DNA of 64,000 bases from positions 1,745,688-1,809,687 of the forward strand of contig JACAUB010000001.1 in the NCBI GenBank assembly GCA_013390605.1, written 5' to 3'. This DNA comes from Bacteroidota bacterium. Its GTDB lineage: Bacteria > Bacteroidota > Bacteroidia > Bacteroidales > Cfx3-03. The notes beneath the pieces are model-generated. The model was not told the origin of the DNA, made no database searches, and saw only the letters and a program-made list of their open reading frames with translations. The position numbers were made by a program, and so were the translations under genes. Below, one piece after another: positions 18,328-27,884 of the stretch (position 1 is the stretch's first letter; each line of letters starts with the position of its first letter).

Positions 18328-20265
18328 ATGATTAACATTACTTTTCCCGATAATTCGGTCCGCCAGTATTCAGAAGGTGTAACTGCCCTTGAAGTGGCCC
18401 GCAGCATCAGTGAAGGCTTAGCACGCAACGTCCTTGCTGCCAAAGTGAATGATCAGGTATGGGATGCTACCCGTCCAATTAATAATGATGTAAATTTGCG
18501 TTTGTTTACGTGGGATAATACAGAAGGCAAAGCAGCAATGTGGCATTCATCTGCTCACTTAATGGCCGAAGCTATTGAAATATTATTTCCTGGCGTTAAG
18601 TTTGGAATAGGTCCTGACATTGAAAATGGTTTTTACTATGATATGGACTTTGGCGGTTATGCTTTGGTTCCGGAAGATTTGGTGAAAATTGAGAATAAAA
18701 TGTTAGAGCTTGCCAGACAGAAACAGCAATTTATTCGCAAGGATGTTACAAAGGCTGAGGCGATGGCATTCTTTACGGAAAAGAATGATGAATATAAGCT
18801 TGAGTTAATCAATGATTTAAATGATGGAACGATCACATTCTACGAAAGTGGTGTGTTTGTTGATCTTTGTCGTGGACCACATATTCCTGATACTAGCTTT
18901 ATCAAAGCTGTAAAGCTGCTCAATATTGCAGGTGCTTATTGGCGCGGTGATGAGAAACGCAAACAGCTTACCAGAATTTATGGTATCACTTTCCCAAAAC
19001 AAAAAGATTTAGCTGACTATCTGGTTTTATTGGAAGAGGCTAAAAAACGTGATCACCGTAAATTAGGAAAAGAACTTGAGTTATTTGCTTTTTCACAAAA
19101 CGTTGGTTCTGGATTACCTTTGTGGTTACCAAAAGGAACAGATTTACGTGGACGTTTAGAGAACTTTTTGAGAGCTGTTCAAAAGAAAGCGGGATATTTA
19201 CAGGTTATCACTCCGCATATTGGTAATGTTGAGTTATATAAAGCATCAGGTCACTTTCAAAAATATGGAAAAGATTCATTTCAGCCAATTGACACACCTG
19301 TAGAGGGTGAGCAATTTATGCTGAAACCGATGAACTGTCCTCATCATTGCGAAATTTATAAGGTAAAACCTCGTTCCTATAAAGATCTTCCACTTCGTTT
19401 GGCCGAATTTGGTACTGTATATCGTTATGAGCAGAGTGGCGAATTACATGGATTAACTCGTGTAAGATGCTTTACGCAAGATGATGCACATATATTCTGT
19501 CGTCCCGATCAAATAAAACAAGAGTTTATTGCGGTTATTGATATTGTATTACATATTTTTAAGACCTTAAACTTTACAGATTTTACGGCTCAGATATCAT
19601 TACGTGACCAAAATAACAGAGAAAAATATATTGGCTCTGATGAAAATTGGGAGAAAGCAGAAAATGCAATTATTGAAGCAACGAAGGAAAAAGGCATGAA
19701 TACTACCATTGAATATGGTGAGGCTGCTTTTTATGGTCCTAAGCTTGATTTCATGGTTCGCGATGCTATCGGTCGTAAATGGCAATTAGGTACTATCCAG
19801 GTAGACTATAATCTTCCTGAGCGATTTGAATTAGAATATGTTGGTAGTGATAATCAACGTCACCGTCCGGTTATGATTCATAGAGCTCCGTTTGGATCAA
19901 TGGAGCGATTTGTAGCGGTATTGATTGAGCATACCGGAGGTAAATTTCCGTTATGGTTAACTCCTGAACAGGTAATAATATTGCCAATTAGCGAAAAATT
20001 TCATGATTATGCAAAAAATGTTTTAAATTTGCTGAATAATTCCGATATTCGCGCCTCAATCGATGAACGAAGTGAGAAGATTGGTAAAAAGATCAGAGAT
20101 GCTGAACTTCAGAGAATTCCTTATTTATTGATTGTTGGAGAGAAAGAAGTAACAGAAGGAAATATTTCTGTTCGTAAGCAAGGAAGTGGTGATATGGGGT
20201 CGTTTGAGGTTGAAGCGTTTGCTAATTTAATTAATGATGAAGTCAAAAAATCACTTGAATATTAA
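18328..20265 (+). CDS. thrS: Threonyl-tRNA synthetase
   Basis: This 645-residue class II aminoacyl-tRNA synthetase charges tRNA-Thr. The N-terminal TGS domain ([23 protein letters not shown]) is followed by the editing domain with the [14 protein letters not shown] histidine motif and a later [13 protein letters not shown] zinc/editing segment. The catalytic core contains [15 protein letters not shown], where Cys and His are zinc ligands. Motif 2 is [20 protein letters not shown], and motif 3 is [23 protein letters not shown]-terminal anticodon-binding domain ends the protein. Full length, no anomalies. It heads the conserved thrS-infC-rpmI-rplT cluster. Confidence 0.97.
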   Translation: MINITFPDNSVRQYSEGVTALEVARSISEGLARNVLAAKVNDQVWDATRPINNDVNLRLFTWDNTEGKAAMWHSSAHLMAEAIEILFPGVKFGIGPDIENGFYYDMDFGGYALVPEDLVKIENKMLELARQKQQFIRKDVTKAEAMAFFTEKNDEYKLELINDLNDGTITFYESGVFVDLCRGPHIPDTSFIKAVKLLNIAGAYWRGDEKRKQLTRIYGITFPKQKDLADYLVLLEEAKKRDHRKLGKELELFAFSQNVGSGLPLWLPKGTDLRGRLENFLRAVQKKAGYLQVITPHIGNVELYKASGHFQKYGKDSFQPIDTPVEGEQFMLKPMNCPHHCEIYKVKPRSYKDLPLRLAEFGTVYRYEQSGELHGLTRVRCFTQDDAHIFCRPDQIKQEFIAVIDIVLHIFKTLNFTDFTAQISLRDQNNREKYIGSDENWEKAENAIIEATKEKGMNTTIEYGEAAFYGPKLDFMVRDAIGRKWQLGTIQVDYNLPERFELEYVGSDNQRHRPVMIHRAPFGSMERFVAVLIEHTGGKFPLWLTPEQVIILPISEKFHDYAKNVLNLLNNSDIRASIDERSEKIGKKIRDAELQRIPYLLIVGEKEVTEGNISVRKQGSGDMGSFEVEAFANLINDEVKKSLEY

Positions 20266-20319
20266 TATTCGGGTATTAAAATAAAATAAAAGTTTAACTA
20301 ATCAATAGGAGAATATAAA

Positions 20320-20883
20320 ATAGCAACTATACCGCACAAACCGAGGGGGCCTAGAGGTCCGCATGTGAAACCTGAGAACCCGCATAAGATTAATGAGTTT
20401 ATTAAAGCTCCAGTTGTACGCGTGGTAGGTGAAAATGTAGAACCAGGAATCTTTAATATTAAAGATGCACTGGATCTTGCGACCCAATTGGAACTTGATC
20501 TGGTTGAAATATCACCCACTTCAAACCCACCGGTCTGCAGGGTGATAGATTACAGCAAGTTCCTATATGAACAGAAACGGAAACAAAAAGAAATTAAAGC
20601 CAAAACAGCAAAAATTGTTGTGAAGGAGATCCGTTTAGGGCCAAATACTGATGATCATGACTTCAATTTTAAATTGAAACATGCTATTAACTTTCTTCAG
20701 GAAGGAGCGAAAGTTAAGGTTGATGTCTTTTTTAAAGGTAGGTCTATTGTTTATAAGGATCAAGGTGAAATCATATTGCTGAAGTTTGCTCAAAGTCTCT
20801 CCGATTATGGAAAGGTTGAGCAACTACCAAGGTTGGAAGGAAAGCGTATGATTATGATGCTTGCTCCCAAAAAAACGAATTAA
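20320..20883 (+). CDS. infC: Translation initiation factor IF-3, probable AUA start
   Basis: IF-3 binds the 30S subunit and enforces start-codon choice. The visible protein has the N-terminal domain ([24 protein letters not shown]) and C-terminal domain ([20 protein letters not shown]). A GTG at 20365 would cut off the basic N-terminal tail seen in homologs. In the same frame, ATA at 20320 follows AGGAG (20307-20311) by 8 bases and yields a leader beginning [13 protein letters not shown]. The frame is closed by TAA at 20299, and no ATG, ATT or TTG lies between. IF-3 genes elsewhere start at rare codons such as AUU so that IF-3 represses itself, so AUA fits that logic. Product length is 187 residues. 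Confidence 0.9.
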   Translation: MATIPHKPRGPRGPHVKPENPHKINEFIKAPVVRVVGENVEPGIFNIKDALDLATQLELDLVEISPTSNPPVCRVIDYSKFLYEQKRKQKEIKAKTAKIVVKEIRLGPNTDDHDFNFKLKHAINFLQEGAKVKVDVFFKGRSIVYKDQGEIILLKFAQSLSDYGKVEQLPRLEGKRMIMMLAPKKTN

Positions 20884-20919
20884 CTCGCATTTTATTAATA
20901 ACCAAATAAAACTGAAGCA

Positions 20920-21114
20920 ATGCCTAAGATGAAGTCAAAATCCGGTGCTAAGAAACGTTTTACTGTTACCGGCACGGGTAAACTCAAAAGGAAGCATGCT
21001 TATAAGAGCCACATCCTGACAAAAAAATCAAAAAAGCGTAAACGTAATCTTACGTATTTCGCTATTGTTGATAAGACAGATGCAAAGGCTGTTAGAGATA
21101 TGCTCCAGTGTTAA
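20920..21114 (+). CDS. rpmI: 50S ribosomal protein L35
   Basis: This 64-residue basic protein has the L35 signature [19 protein letters not shown] and [20 protein letters not shown]. It is part of the large subunit and lies 36 bases after infC in the conserved infC-rpmI-rplT order. Length is normal. Confidence 0.97.
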   Translation: MPKMKSKSGAKKRFTVTGTGKLKRKHAYKSHILTKKSKKRKRNLTYFAIVDKTDAKAVRDMLQC

Positions 21115-21136
21115 TCAATTAAATTTAACCTTACAA

Positions 21137-21173
21137 TTAGCTCCGTAAGATCTCAATAACATTGAGACGCTAA
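21137..21173 (+). promoter_or_regulatory. Stem-loop between rpmI and rplT, possible L20 autoregulation site
   Basis: TTAGC (21137-21141) pairs with GCTAA (21169-21173), and inside it TCTCAAT (21151-21157) pairs with ATTGAGA (21161-21167). An asymmetric internal loop remains on the 5' side. L20 represses this operon through RNA structures in other bacteria. Whether this hairpin serves that purpose here is inference. Confidence 0.45.
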
Positions 21174-21192
21174 TGTAAAAAACTGAGAAGTT

Positions 21193-21540
21193 ATGCCAAG
21201 AAGTGTTAATGCAGTTGCCTCAAGGGCAAGAAGAAAAAAAATCCTAAAACTGGCCAGAGGTTATTGGGGACGTCGTAAAAATGTTTGGACGGTAGCAAAA
21301 AATACCTGGGAAAAAGGACAACAGTACGCATACCGCGACCGTCGTGCTAAGAAAAGAAGCTTCAGAAATCTATGGATTGCCCGTATTAATGCAGGTGTTC
21401 GGATGTATGGTTTATCGTACTCTGTATTTATGGGACTTATTCATAAGAATAACATTGAAATTAATCGTAAAACCCTTGCTGATCTAGCAATGAACAATCC
21501 TGAAGCTTTCAAAGCTATCGTGGAATTGGTGAAAGGATAG
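21193..21540 (+). CDS. rplT: 50S ribosomal protein L20
   Basis: This 115-residue protein of the large subunit, needed early in its assembly, has the family pattern [30 protein letters not shown] and the C-terminal domain [20 protein letters not shown]. It is last in the thrS-infC-rpmI-rplT unit and is followed at once by a strong terminator. Length and motifs are normal. Confidence 0.97.
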   Translation: MPRSVNAVASRARRKKILKLARGYWGRRKNVWTVAKNTWEKGQQYAYRDRRAKKRSFRNLWIARINAGVRMYGLSYSVFMGLIHKNNIEINRKTLADLAMNNPEAFKAIVELVKG

Positions 21541-21560
21541 AATTTCATATTGTATTTTAA

Positions 21561-21590
21561 AAAAGGGTCTTATTTAAGACCCTTTTTTTA
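21561..21590 (+). terminator. Intrinsic terminator after rplT
   Basis: AAAGGGTCTTA pairs with TAAGACCCTTT around a 2-base loop and ends in a run of seven T. It closes the thrS-rplT operon. The DNA from 21591 to 21928 holds no recognisable gene. Confidence 0.92.
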
Positions 21591-21928
21591 TGTCTATAAT
21601 TTTTAAAAATAGCTGAAAAATTAGTCGGAAATGTATTTCAAAACGGATTTTGTTTTGAAATTATGTCGTGAGTGCCTGTCTTATCATTCTGATAATGATT
21701 TGATTTAGATCATTTGGAAAGAATAAAATATTTAAAGGTGAATTTCGAAATAACTGTGACGTATTTTAGAATTAACTTATTTTGGAAAGACAAATATTAC
21801 GATATAACTTACTTATTTAATTCAAATCAACCTTCCTGTTTTTGTAGTTTGATGCTTCATTCTATTGTTTAAAATATAATAGATGTTGTGTGATATTGTT
21901 AAATTTTAAGATATTTTTCATAAAGTGC

Positions 21929-21958
21929 TTGTAGTTGTTGATTTCTATTTTACTTTTG
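21929..21958 (+). promoter_or_regulatory. Promoter of the asnB leader
   Basis: TTG (21929-21931), a 19-base spacer and TACTTTTG (21951-21958) match the Bacteroidetes consensus. Transcription would begin near 21965, about 14 bases before the leader ATG and about 185 bases before asnB. Confidence 0.7.
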
Positions 21959-21978
21959 TATCATCAATAATCGAAATT

Positions 21979-22032
21979 ATGTACTTACTAAATAACAATA
22001 ATCTCTTTAATTATAATCCGTTTCAATGGTGA
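21979..22032 (+). CDS. Asn-rich leader peptide upstream of asnB
   Basis: An ATG at 21979 opens a 17-codon frame ending in TGA at 22030-22032. It encodes MYLLNNNNLFNYNPFQW. Six of 17 codons are Asn, four of them consecutive, directly upstream of an asparagine synthetase gene. The frame lies between a good promoter and a terminator hairpin, the exact arrangement of amino-acid attenuators such as those of trp or his operons. Ribosome stalling at Asn codons when charged tRNA-Asn is scarce would be the sensing step. Codon content and layout are seen directly; the regulatory role is inferred. Confidence 0.75.
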   Translation: MYLLNNNNLFNYNPFQW

Positions 22033-22034
22033 AA

Positions 22035-22096
22035 GGGGAAGATTTTGTTGTTTTAAAATATAGCAAAAAGGCTTTCCCAAAAGGAGAGCCTTTTTG
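22035..22096 (+). promoter_or_regulatory. Transcription attenuator of asnB (antiterminator and terminator)
   Basis: The terminator hairpin has arms at 22065-22077 and 22081-22093 (AAAAAGGCTTTCC against GGAGAGCCTTTTT, one G-T wobble) and ends in T. GGGGAAG at 22035-22041, starting 3 bases after the leader stop, can instead pair with CTTTCCC at 22072-22078, which includes most of the terminator's 5' arm. A ribosome finishing the leader would cover 22035-22041 and allow termination. A ribosome stalled at the Asn codons (21991-22017) would leave it free and favour readthrough. The pairings are visible; the switch is inference. Confidence 0.7.
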
Positions 22097-22148
22097 ATTT
22101 AGGTTTGAATTACTTTATTGAAATATTATCCAGCAAAACAAAATAATT

Positions 22149-23816
22149 ATGTGTGGTATTGTAGCAGCTTTTGATTTAAAAGTTTCCTCTCAGGAGTTAA
22201 GAGGGCAGGTTCTGGAAATGTCAAAGAAGATTCGCCATAGGGGTCCGGATTGGTCTGGTATCTATTGTGGTTATAATGCAATCTTAGCTCATGAAAGATT
22301 ATCTATTATTGATCCTGAATCTGGTGGTCAGCCATTATTTAGTAAGGATAAAAAACTTGTGTTGTCGGTAAACGGTGAAATTTATAATCATCAGGCTTTA
22401 CGTAGTCAGCTTGAAGAAAATTATGAGTTCATGACTAATTCTGATTGCGAAGTAATCTTAGCTCTCTATCGTAAGAAAGGAATAGACTTTATAGAAGACC
22501 TGAATGGGATATTCGCCTTTGCACTATACGATGATGAAAAAGATTGTTATTTAATAGCTCGCGACTCTATTGGTGTTATTCCATTATACATGGGCTGGGA
22601 TAAAAAGGGAAACTTTTACGTAGCTTCAGAATTAAAATCATTAGAAGGAGTCTGTAATAAAATTCAGGAGTTTTTACCAGGACATTATCTTTATAGTGGA
22701 GATGGTGAAATGAAAAAATGGTATACACGTGATTGGATGGAGTTTGAAGCAGTGAAAAATAACCCTGCTGATATTGATGAGTTGCGTAATGCCCTGGAAC
22801 AATCTGTACATAGACAACTTATGTCTGATGTTCCTTATGGTGTTTTGCTTTCAGGTGGTTTAGACTCTTCAATTATTTCAGCTGTAGCCAAAAAATATGC
22901 TTCACGAAGAGTTGAATCTGAAGATACTCAGGCTGCCTGGTATCCACAATTGCACTCTTTTGCAGTTGGATTAGTGGGATCGCCCGATTTAATTGCTGCA
23001 AAAAAAGTTGCTGAATATATTGGATCTATTCATCACGAAATTCATTTTACAATCCAAGAAGGACTTGATGCACTCAGAGATGTTATTTATCATCTTGAAA
23101 CATACGATGTTACTACTGTACGGGCTTCTACTCCAATGTATTTGATGTCGAGAGTGATTAAGTCGATGGGTATAAAGATGGTTCTCTCAGGCGAAGGTGC
23201 CGATGAGATCTTTGGGGGATATCTTTATTTCCATAAAGCACCTAATGCTCAAGCGTTTCATGAGGAGTTGGTACGGAAAATAAGTAAACTCCATTTATAT
23301 GATTGTTTAAGGGCTAATAAATCGTTAGCTGCATGGGGTGTTGAAGGCCGTGTTCCCTTTCTGGATAAAGAGTTTATGGATGTTGCAATGCGTATAAATC
23401 CTGAAGCTAAAATGGCAAAGGATGGAAAAATGGAGAAGTGGATTCTGCGTAAGGCGTTCGAAGATCAGTTACCCGCTAGTGTTGCCTGGCGTCAGAAAGA
23501 ACAATTTTCTGATGGTGTAGGATATGGTTGGATTGACACGCTAAAAGAGGTAACATCTAGTAGTGTGACCGACGAACAAATTGCAAATGCAAAATATCGC
23601 TTTCCAATACATACCCCGATGTCAAAGGAAGAGTATTATTATCGTGCAATATTTACAGAGCATTTCCCCTCTGATTCTGCTGCTACTTGTGTGCCATCGG
23701 TACCATCAGTAGCTTGTAGTACTCCTGAGGCGATTGCCTGGGATGCTTCATTTAAAAATATGAATGATCCTTCAGGTCGTGCTGTGAAAAGTGTTCACAA
23801 CGAAGGATATAAATAA
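22149..23816 (+). CDS. asnB: Asparagine synthase (glutamine-hydrolysing), AsnB type
   Basis: This 555-residue enzyme makes asparagine from aspartate, ATP and glutamine. The N-terminal glutaminase domain starts MCGIVAAFD with the nucleophile Cys2 and includes RHRGPDWSG, HERLSIIDP and NGEIYNH. The synthetase domain has the PP-loop SGGLDSSIIS and the later LSGEGADEIFGGY. The length and the C-terminal region FEDQLPASVAWRQKEQFSDGVGYGW match the E. coli-type AsnB. It stands alone behind the Asn-rich leader and attenuator and is followed by a strong terminator. Confidence 0.96.
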   Translation: MCGIVAAFDLKVSSQELRGQVLEMSKKIRHRGPDWSGIYCGYNAILAHERLSIIDPESGGQPLFSKDKKLVLSVNGEIYNHQALRSQLEENYEFMTNSDCEVILALYRKKGIDFIEDLNGIFAFALYDDEKDCYLIARDSIGVIPLYMGWDKKGNFYVASELKSLEGVCNKIQEFLPGHYLYSGDGEMKKWYTRDWMEFEAVKNNPADIDELRNALEQSVHRQLMSDVPYGVLLSGGLDSSIISAVAKKYASRRVESEDTQAAWYPQLHSFAVGLVGSPDLIAAKKVAEYIGSIHHEIHFTIQEGLDALRDVIYHLETYDVTTVRASTPMYLMSRVIKSMGIKMVLSGEGADEIFGGYLYFHKAPNAQAFHEELVRKISKLHLYDCLRANKSLAAWGVEGRVPFLDKEFMDVAMRINPEAKMAKDGKMEKWILRKAFEDQLPASVAWRQKEQFSDGVGYGWIDTLKEVTSSSVTDEQIANAKYRFPIHTPMSKEEYYYRAIFTEHFPSDSAATCVPSVPSVACSTPEAIAWDASFKNMNDPSGRAVKSVHNEGYK

Positions 23817-23846
23817 GAATCTGGTTTTTGATAAAACTTATTATTT

Positions 23847-23880
23847 AAAGAGGCTTCCCGAATACATGAGAAGCCTCTTT
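23847..23880. terminator. Bidirectional terminator between asnB and the esterase gene
   Basis: AAAGAGGCTTC (23847-23857) pairs with GAAGCCTCTTT (23870-23880). A-rich and T-rich ends serve both convergent genes. Confidence 0.88.
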
Positions 23881-23888
23881 CCATTTAC

Positions 23889-24737
23889 CTATTTTATATT
23901 AAAAAGCCAGACTATAGCTTTTGGGAATTCTCTTCGCCAATAGAATTCTTTATGCTCCCCATCAGGTGATTGCGTCATGAAACGATCTTTTTCTTTTATT
24001 CCTGCCTCTTTAAAATAAAACTCCATTTCAGCAAATGGATCTATCATCTCTTTTCCCTCTTTTTCGCCAGCATAAGAATAGATTTGAATCTTGTATTTTA
24101 AAGGTCTATTGTGAATATACATTTTAATAGAGTCGAGGTTGATCCAATAAGCAGGGGAGAAGTTGATTACTTTTCCATAAACCTCAGGATACTTAAATGC
24201 TGCGTAGACACTAATGAGTCCTCCTAAAGAGCTTCCTCCAATAATCGTATTTTCTCTTTTGGGTAACGTTCTATATTTCTTATCAATAAATGGTTTAAGG
24301 GTTTGCGTAATGAAATCAATGTATTTTGCACCTTCACCGCCACCATATTTTTTGTGTGGCCATGGTGTTAACTCATCTATTCGTTTATCACCTCCATTAT
24401 CAATTCCAACAACAATAAAGCCTTTACCAGAAAGTTTTTGAAGACTATCCAGACATTCGTCTATACCCCATTCGCCAGCAAAAGAAGTTTTTTTGTCAAA
24501 AAGGTTTTGGCCATCATGCATATAAATAACAGGATATCTCCTTTTTAAATTGGTGTTGTAATCTATTGGGAGACAAATACGGATAATTCTATTTCTGTTT
24601 AACTGTGGAATATAGAAACTATCAGCAAGTATTCTTACAGTTGGTAACACACTATTAATAATAATGTTATTTTGCTGAGCTTTTAATAATGATGTAAAAA
24701 ACAGAAGTATGATGGATAATATAAATTGTTTTTTCAT
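23889..24737 (-). CDS. Secreted esterase, alpha/beta hydrolase (enterochelin/feruloyl esterase-like)
   Basis: This 282-residue protein has a signal peptide (MKKQFILSIILLFFTSLLKAQQN) and an esterase fold. Visible motifs are the core strands YPVIYMHDGQNLFD and GFIVVGIDNGGDKR, and the nucleophile elbow GGSSLGGLISVYAAFKYPE with Ser in GxSxG. A C-terminal SPDGEHKEFYWRREF segment supplies the probable catalytic His. Family members hydrolyse esters on siderophores or on plant cell-wall and other glycans. Given the glycoside hydrolases in the window, a carbohydrate ester is plausible, but the substrate is not determinable. It is a single gene, convergent with asnB. Confidence 0.87.
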   Translation of the reverse strand: MKKQFILSIILLFFTSLLKAQQNNIIINSVLPTVRILADSFYIPQLNRNRIIRICLPIDYNTNLKRRYPVIYMHDGQNLFDKKTSFAGEWGIDECLDSLQKLSGKGFIVVGIDNGGDKRIDELTPWPHKKYGGGEGAKYIDFITQTLKPFIDKKYRTLPKRENTIIGGSSLGGLISVYAAFKYPEVYGKVINFSPAYWINLDSIKMYIHNRPLKYKIQIYSYAGEKEGKEMIDPFAEMEFYFKEAGIKEKDRFMTQSPDGEHKEFYWRREFPKAIVWLFNIK

Positions 24738-24994
24738 GATCTATTTTAGGTTTGTTTGAGTTGCTTGTGATACTTAAACGAAATCTACAATTCAAAGAAT
24801 AAGGTCATATTGAATAGCGTTTGGATAATTTAGTATTGCTCAAAAATAAGAGATTTTATGATCCTTTTAGTTAGAGAGTAATATTTGTTTTTTGTTGAAT
24901 AGTTCAAATGAAATTATTTGCAGGTCATGGTATGTGAACTGAGATTTACTATTTGTACTTTTACAAGTTATTTCTACAAACCTGAATATCGGAT

Positions 24995-26458
24995 ATGCGT
25001 AAAGAAAAAGATTTTTTGGGAATGATGGATGTACCGGAAGATGCCTTATATGGAATTCACGCTTTACGAGCCTATAAGAACTTTCCAGATACTACACCTT
25101 TTCAGAAAGAGTGGTTCCAAGCCATGGGATTAGTAAAACATGCCTGTTATATAACATATTCAGGTTTTAAAAAGGCACTTAATAAAAGTGATATACCAGA
25201 TAAGCAAAATATCAAACTTATTAATGGTGATGTTATTGATACTCTGCTTTCTGCTTCACTTGAAATAGCTGAAGGTAAATGGTTTGATCAATTTATAGTT
25301 CCTGCTATTAGTGGAGGAGCCGGAACGAGTATTAATATGAATATTAATGAGATCATTGCGAATGTAGCATTACTCAAATTAGGTAATATTGCTGGTAGTT
25401 ATGATATCATTGATCCGGTTGAAGATGCAAATATTTTTCAAAGTACCAATGATGTTGTCCCAACTGCGTTGAAGGTGGCTGTAATGAAGCTTCTTCAACA
25501 GCTTGAGACTTCAATCAACTTATTACGACAACAAATCGAAGGTTTAGAAAACAAATATCGTAGTTCTCTGCGACTGGGATATACTCAGATGCAAGAGGCG
25601 GTTCCATCTACATGGGGACGATTATTCAGTAATTATAATGATGCATTATCACGTGATTGGTGGCGAGTTTCGAAATGCTTTGAACGTATTAAGTTGGTTA
25701 ATCTGGGCGGTGGCGCCATCGGAACGGGCATTGGTATACCTCGGTATTTTATTATGGAAGTAGTTTCAAACCTTCAACAACTTACAGGGTTACCGGTTAC
25801 AAGAAGTGAAAATTTGAGTGATACAACCAGTAACCTGGATAGTTTTGTTGAGATTCATGCAATTATTAAAGCAAATGCTATAAACTTAGAAAAGTTTGCA
25901 AATGATTTACGGTTACTTGCAGCAGATATTTCTAAGGATCAAGGCCTGGAAATACCACAAGTTCAGGTTGGTAGCTCTATCATGCCGGGTAAGGTAAATC
26001 CTGTGATTCCTGAGTTTATTATAAGTGCTGCACATAAGATATATGCTAATGATCAACTTATTGCGAACCTGAGTGCACAAGGGTGTCTGGAGTTAAATGC
26101 ATATGTTCCTGTGATTGGTCATGCAATTATAGAAAGTCTTAAATTGCTGATTGGGATGAACAATACTTTCTGCCAGAATTTAATCGGTAGGCTTATAATC
26201 AATGAAAAACATTCTTTGAACTTATTGTTTTTTAGTCCTTCAATTACTACAGCTCTCAATCCATTTATTGGTTATCATAAAGCCTCCGAACTTTCTGTTC
26301 TCATGAAAAAGGAAAAGATTGATGTCTTTGAGGCGAACCGCCGATTAATGTTGATAGATACAAACTGGTTAACCGAAATAATGAGTCCTCAAAAGCTTAC
26401 TCAGTTAGGTTATTCTATATATGATCTAACGCAAACACATAATAGTGAATCTGGCTAG
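24995..26458 (+). CDS. aspA: Aspartate ammonia-lyase (class II fumarase/aspartase superfamily)
   Basis: This 487-residue enzyme would interconvert aspartate with fumarate and ammonia. The start RKEKDFLGMMDVPEDALYGIHALRA matches the aspartase N-terminus. NIFQSTNDVVPTALKVA contains the substrate-binding TND-type motif, and the signature loop GSSIMPGKVNPVIPE carries the catalytic Ser. Length is normal. It lies just before hydF on the same strand. Aspartase-like genes are known next to [FeFe]-hydrogenase maturation genes in other Bacteroidetes, so a linked role is possible but not shown. Specificity for aspartate over another amino acid is likely, not certain. Confidence 0.87.
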   Translation: MRKEKDFLGMMDVPEDALYGIHALRAYKNFPDTTPFQKEWFQAMGLVKHACYITYSGFKKALNKSDIPDKQNIKLINGDVIDTLLSASLEIAEGKWFDQFIVPAISGGAGTSINMNINEIIANVALLKLGNIAGSYDIIDPVEDANIFQSTNDVVPTALKVAVMKLLQQLETSINLLRQQIEGLENKYRSSLRLGYTQMQEAVPSTWGRLFSNYNDALSRDWWRVSKCFERIKLVNLGGGAIGTGIGIPRYFIMEVVSNLQQLTGLPVTRSENLSDTTSNLDSFVEIHAIIKANAINLEKFANDLRLLAADISKDQGLEIPQVQVGSSIMPGKVNPVIPEFIISAAHKIYANDQLIANLSAQGCLELNAYVPVIGHAIIESLKLLIGMNNTFCQNLIGRLIINEKHSLNLLFFSPSITTALNPFIGYHKASELSVLMKKEKIDVFEANRRLMLIDTNWLTEIMSPQKLTQLGYSIYDLTQTHNSESG

Positions 26459-26624
26459 ACGTATGATCAGTAAGAAGTCCTCTTCTGTTTTTTTGATTCT
26501 TTCATCGATTTGATAATCCAGACTGTGACTTTTTTTATTGTTATATTTCATTTTAGAATAGCTTCTAATAGATGAACACGATAGTAAAATTCTTGTTAAT
26601 TTTGTAAATCAATACTTACGTACT

Positions 26625-27848
26625 TTGAAAGGAAAAGAATCTAAACCGCATATAGGAATTTTGGGTCGGCGTAATAATGGTAAAAGTTCTCTAATTAATT
26701 CATTAGCAGGACAAGAGATTGCAATTGTTTCGGATGTAGCAGGAACGACTACTGATCCTGTAAAAAAATCGATGGAAATAACAGGTCTTGGTCCTGTTAT
26801 TTTAATTGATACTGCGGGTATTGATGATATTGGGGAGTTGGGTGAAAAGAGAATCAATAAAACGCTGGAAGCGCTTAAGACAATTGATTTGGCCATTTTG
26901 GTCATCTGTGATAATGAATTTGGTGACTCCGAGTTGAACCTGATCGAACAGTTTAATGAATTCATTGTACCTTTCTTCGTTGTTCATAATAAAAGTGATT
27001 TAAGTAAATCGGATCCCGAATTAGCTGAATTGGTTCGAAAGAATTATTCAACTGAAATTATTGAGTATAATAATATCAATCCTGATAAAGAAAAATTAGT
27101 AGTTGCTATTCGGAAATATATGCCCACATCTGCATATAAATCGAATACTTTGGTTGGTGATTTGATCTCTTATGGCGATGTTGTTCTTTTGATCACACCT
27201 ATTGATATTGAAGCACCAGAGGGGCGATTGATTCTTCCACAAGTTCAGGTAATCAGGGATATTCTTGATAATGATGGAGTAGCCATTGTACTGAAAGAAA
27301 GAGAAGTGGATTCATATATCAGGAGGATGGAGCCTAAACCGGCATTGGTGATTACCGACAGCCAGGTGTTTTTAAAAGCAGATGCTTCAATACCTAAGGA
27401 TATACCATTAACAAGTTTTAGTATCGTTCTAGCCCGTCAAAAAGGAGATTTTGAGCATTATATTCAGGGTACTCCTGAAATTGGAAAACTTAAAAATGGC
27501 GATAGAATCTTAATTTTAGAATCGTGTACTCACCATGTGTCATGTGACGATATCGGACGCGTTAAAATTCCTCGCTGGTTAAGTAACTATACAGGGAAAG
27601 AACTTATTTTTGATACTGTTTCGGGTTTTGATAGCTTACCTGTTAGCATTCATGATTATGCTCTGGTGATACAATGTGGCGGCTGCGTCTTAACTAAAAA
27701 ACAGGTTATTTCAAGACTAAAACCTGCAATTGATGCGGGAATCCCTGTAACTAATTATGGTATGGCGATTGCTTACGCTCATGGTATTTTTGAAAGAGCT
27801 GTTCGTCCATTTGTAAAGCTAGTTGCTAGTGAAGAGCAATATCTTTAA
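26625..27848 (+). CDS. hydF: [FeFe]-hydrogenase H-cluster maturation GTPase HydF, TTG start
   Basis: HydF is the scaffold that carries the 2Fe precursor of the H-cluster and delivers it to hydrogenase. The 407-residue protein has G1 GILGRRNNGKSSLIN, G3 DTAGID and G4 HNKSD motifs, then a dimerisation domain. The iron-sulfur domain follows with ESCTHHVSCDDIGR and QCGGCVLTKKQ, carrying the HydF CxH...CxxC ligands. The TTG at 26625 is the best start: no in-frame ATG lies upstream, TAATTTTG at 26597-26604 is a suitable -7 box, and the product starts like homologs. HydE and HydG are not in this window, so the rest of the pathway is encoded elsewhere. Confidence 0.93.
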   Translation: MKGKESKPHIGILGRRNNGKSSLINSLAGQEIAIVSDVAGTTTDPVKKSMEITGLGPVILIDTAGIDDIGELGEKRINKTLEALKTIDLAILVICDNEFGDSELNLIEQFNEFIVPFFVVHNKSDLSKSDPELAELVRKNYSTEIIEYNNINPDKEKLVVAIRKYMPTSAYKSNTLVGDLISYGDVVLLITPIDIEAPEGRLILPQVQVIRDILDNDGVAIVLKEREVDSYIRRMEPKPALVITDSQVFLKADASIPKDIPLTSFSIVLARQKGDFEHYIQGTPEIGKLKNGDRILILESCTHHVSCDDIGRVKIPRWLSNYTGKELIFDTVSGFDSLPVSIHDYALVIQCGGCVLTKKQVISRLKPAIDAGIPVTNYGMAIAYAHGIFERAVRPFVKLVASEEQYL

Positions 27849-27884
27849 CCACTATACGCTCTTGTAAGACAAAGAAATTGAAAT

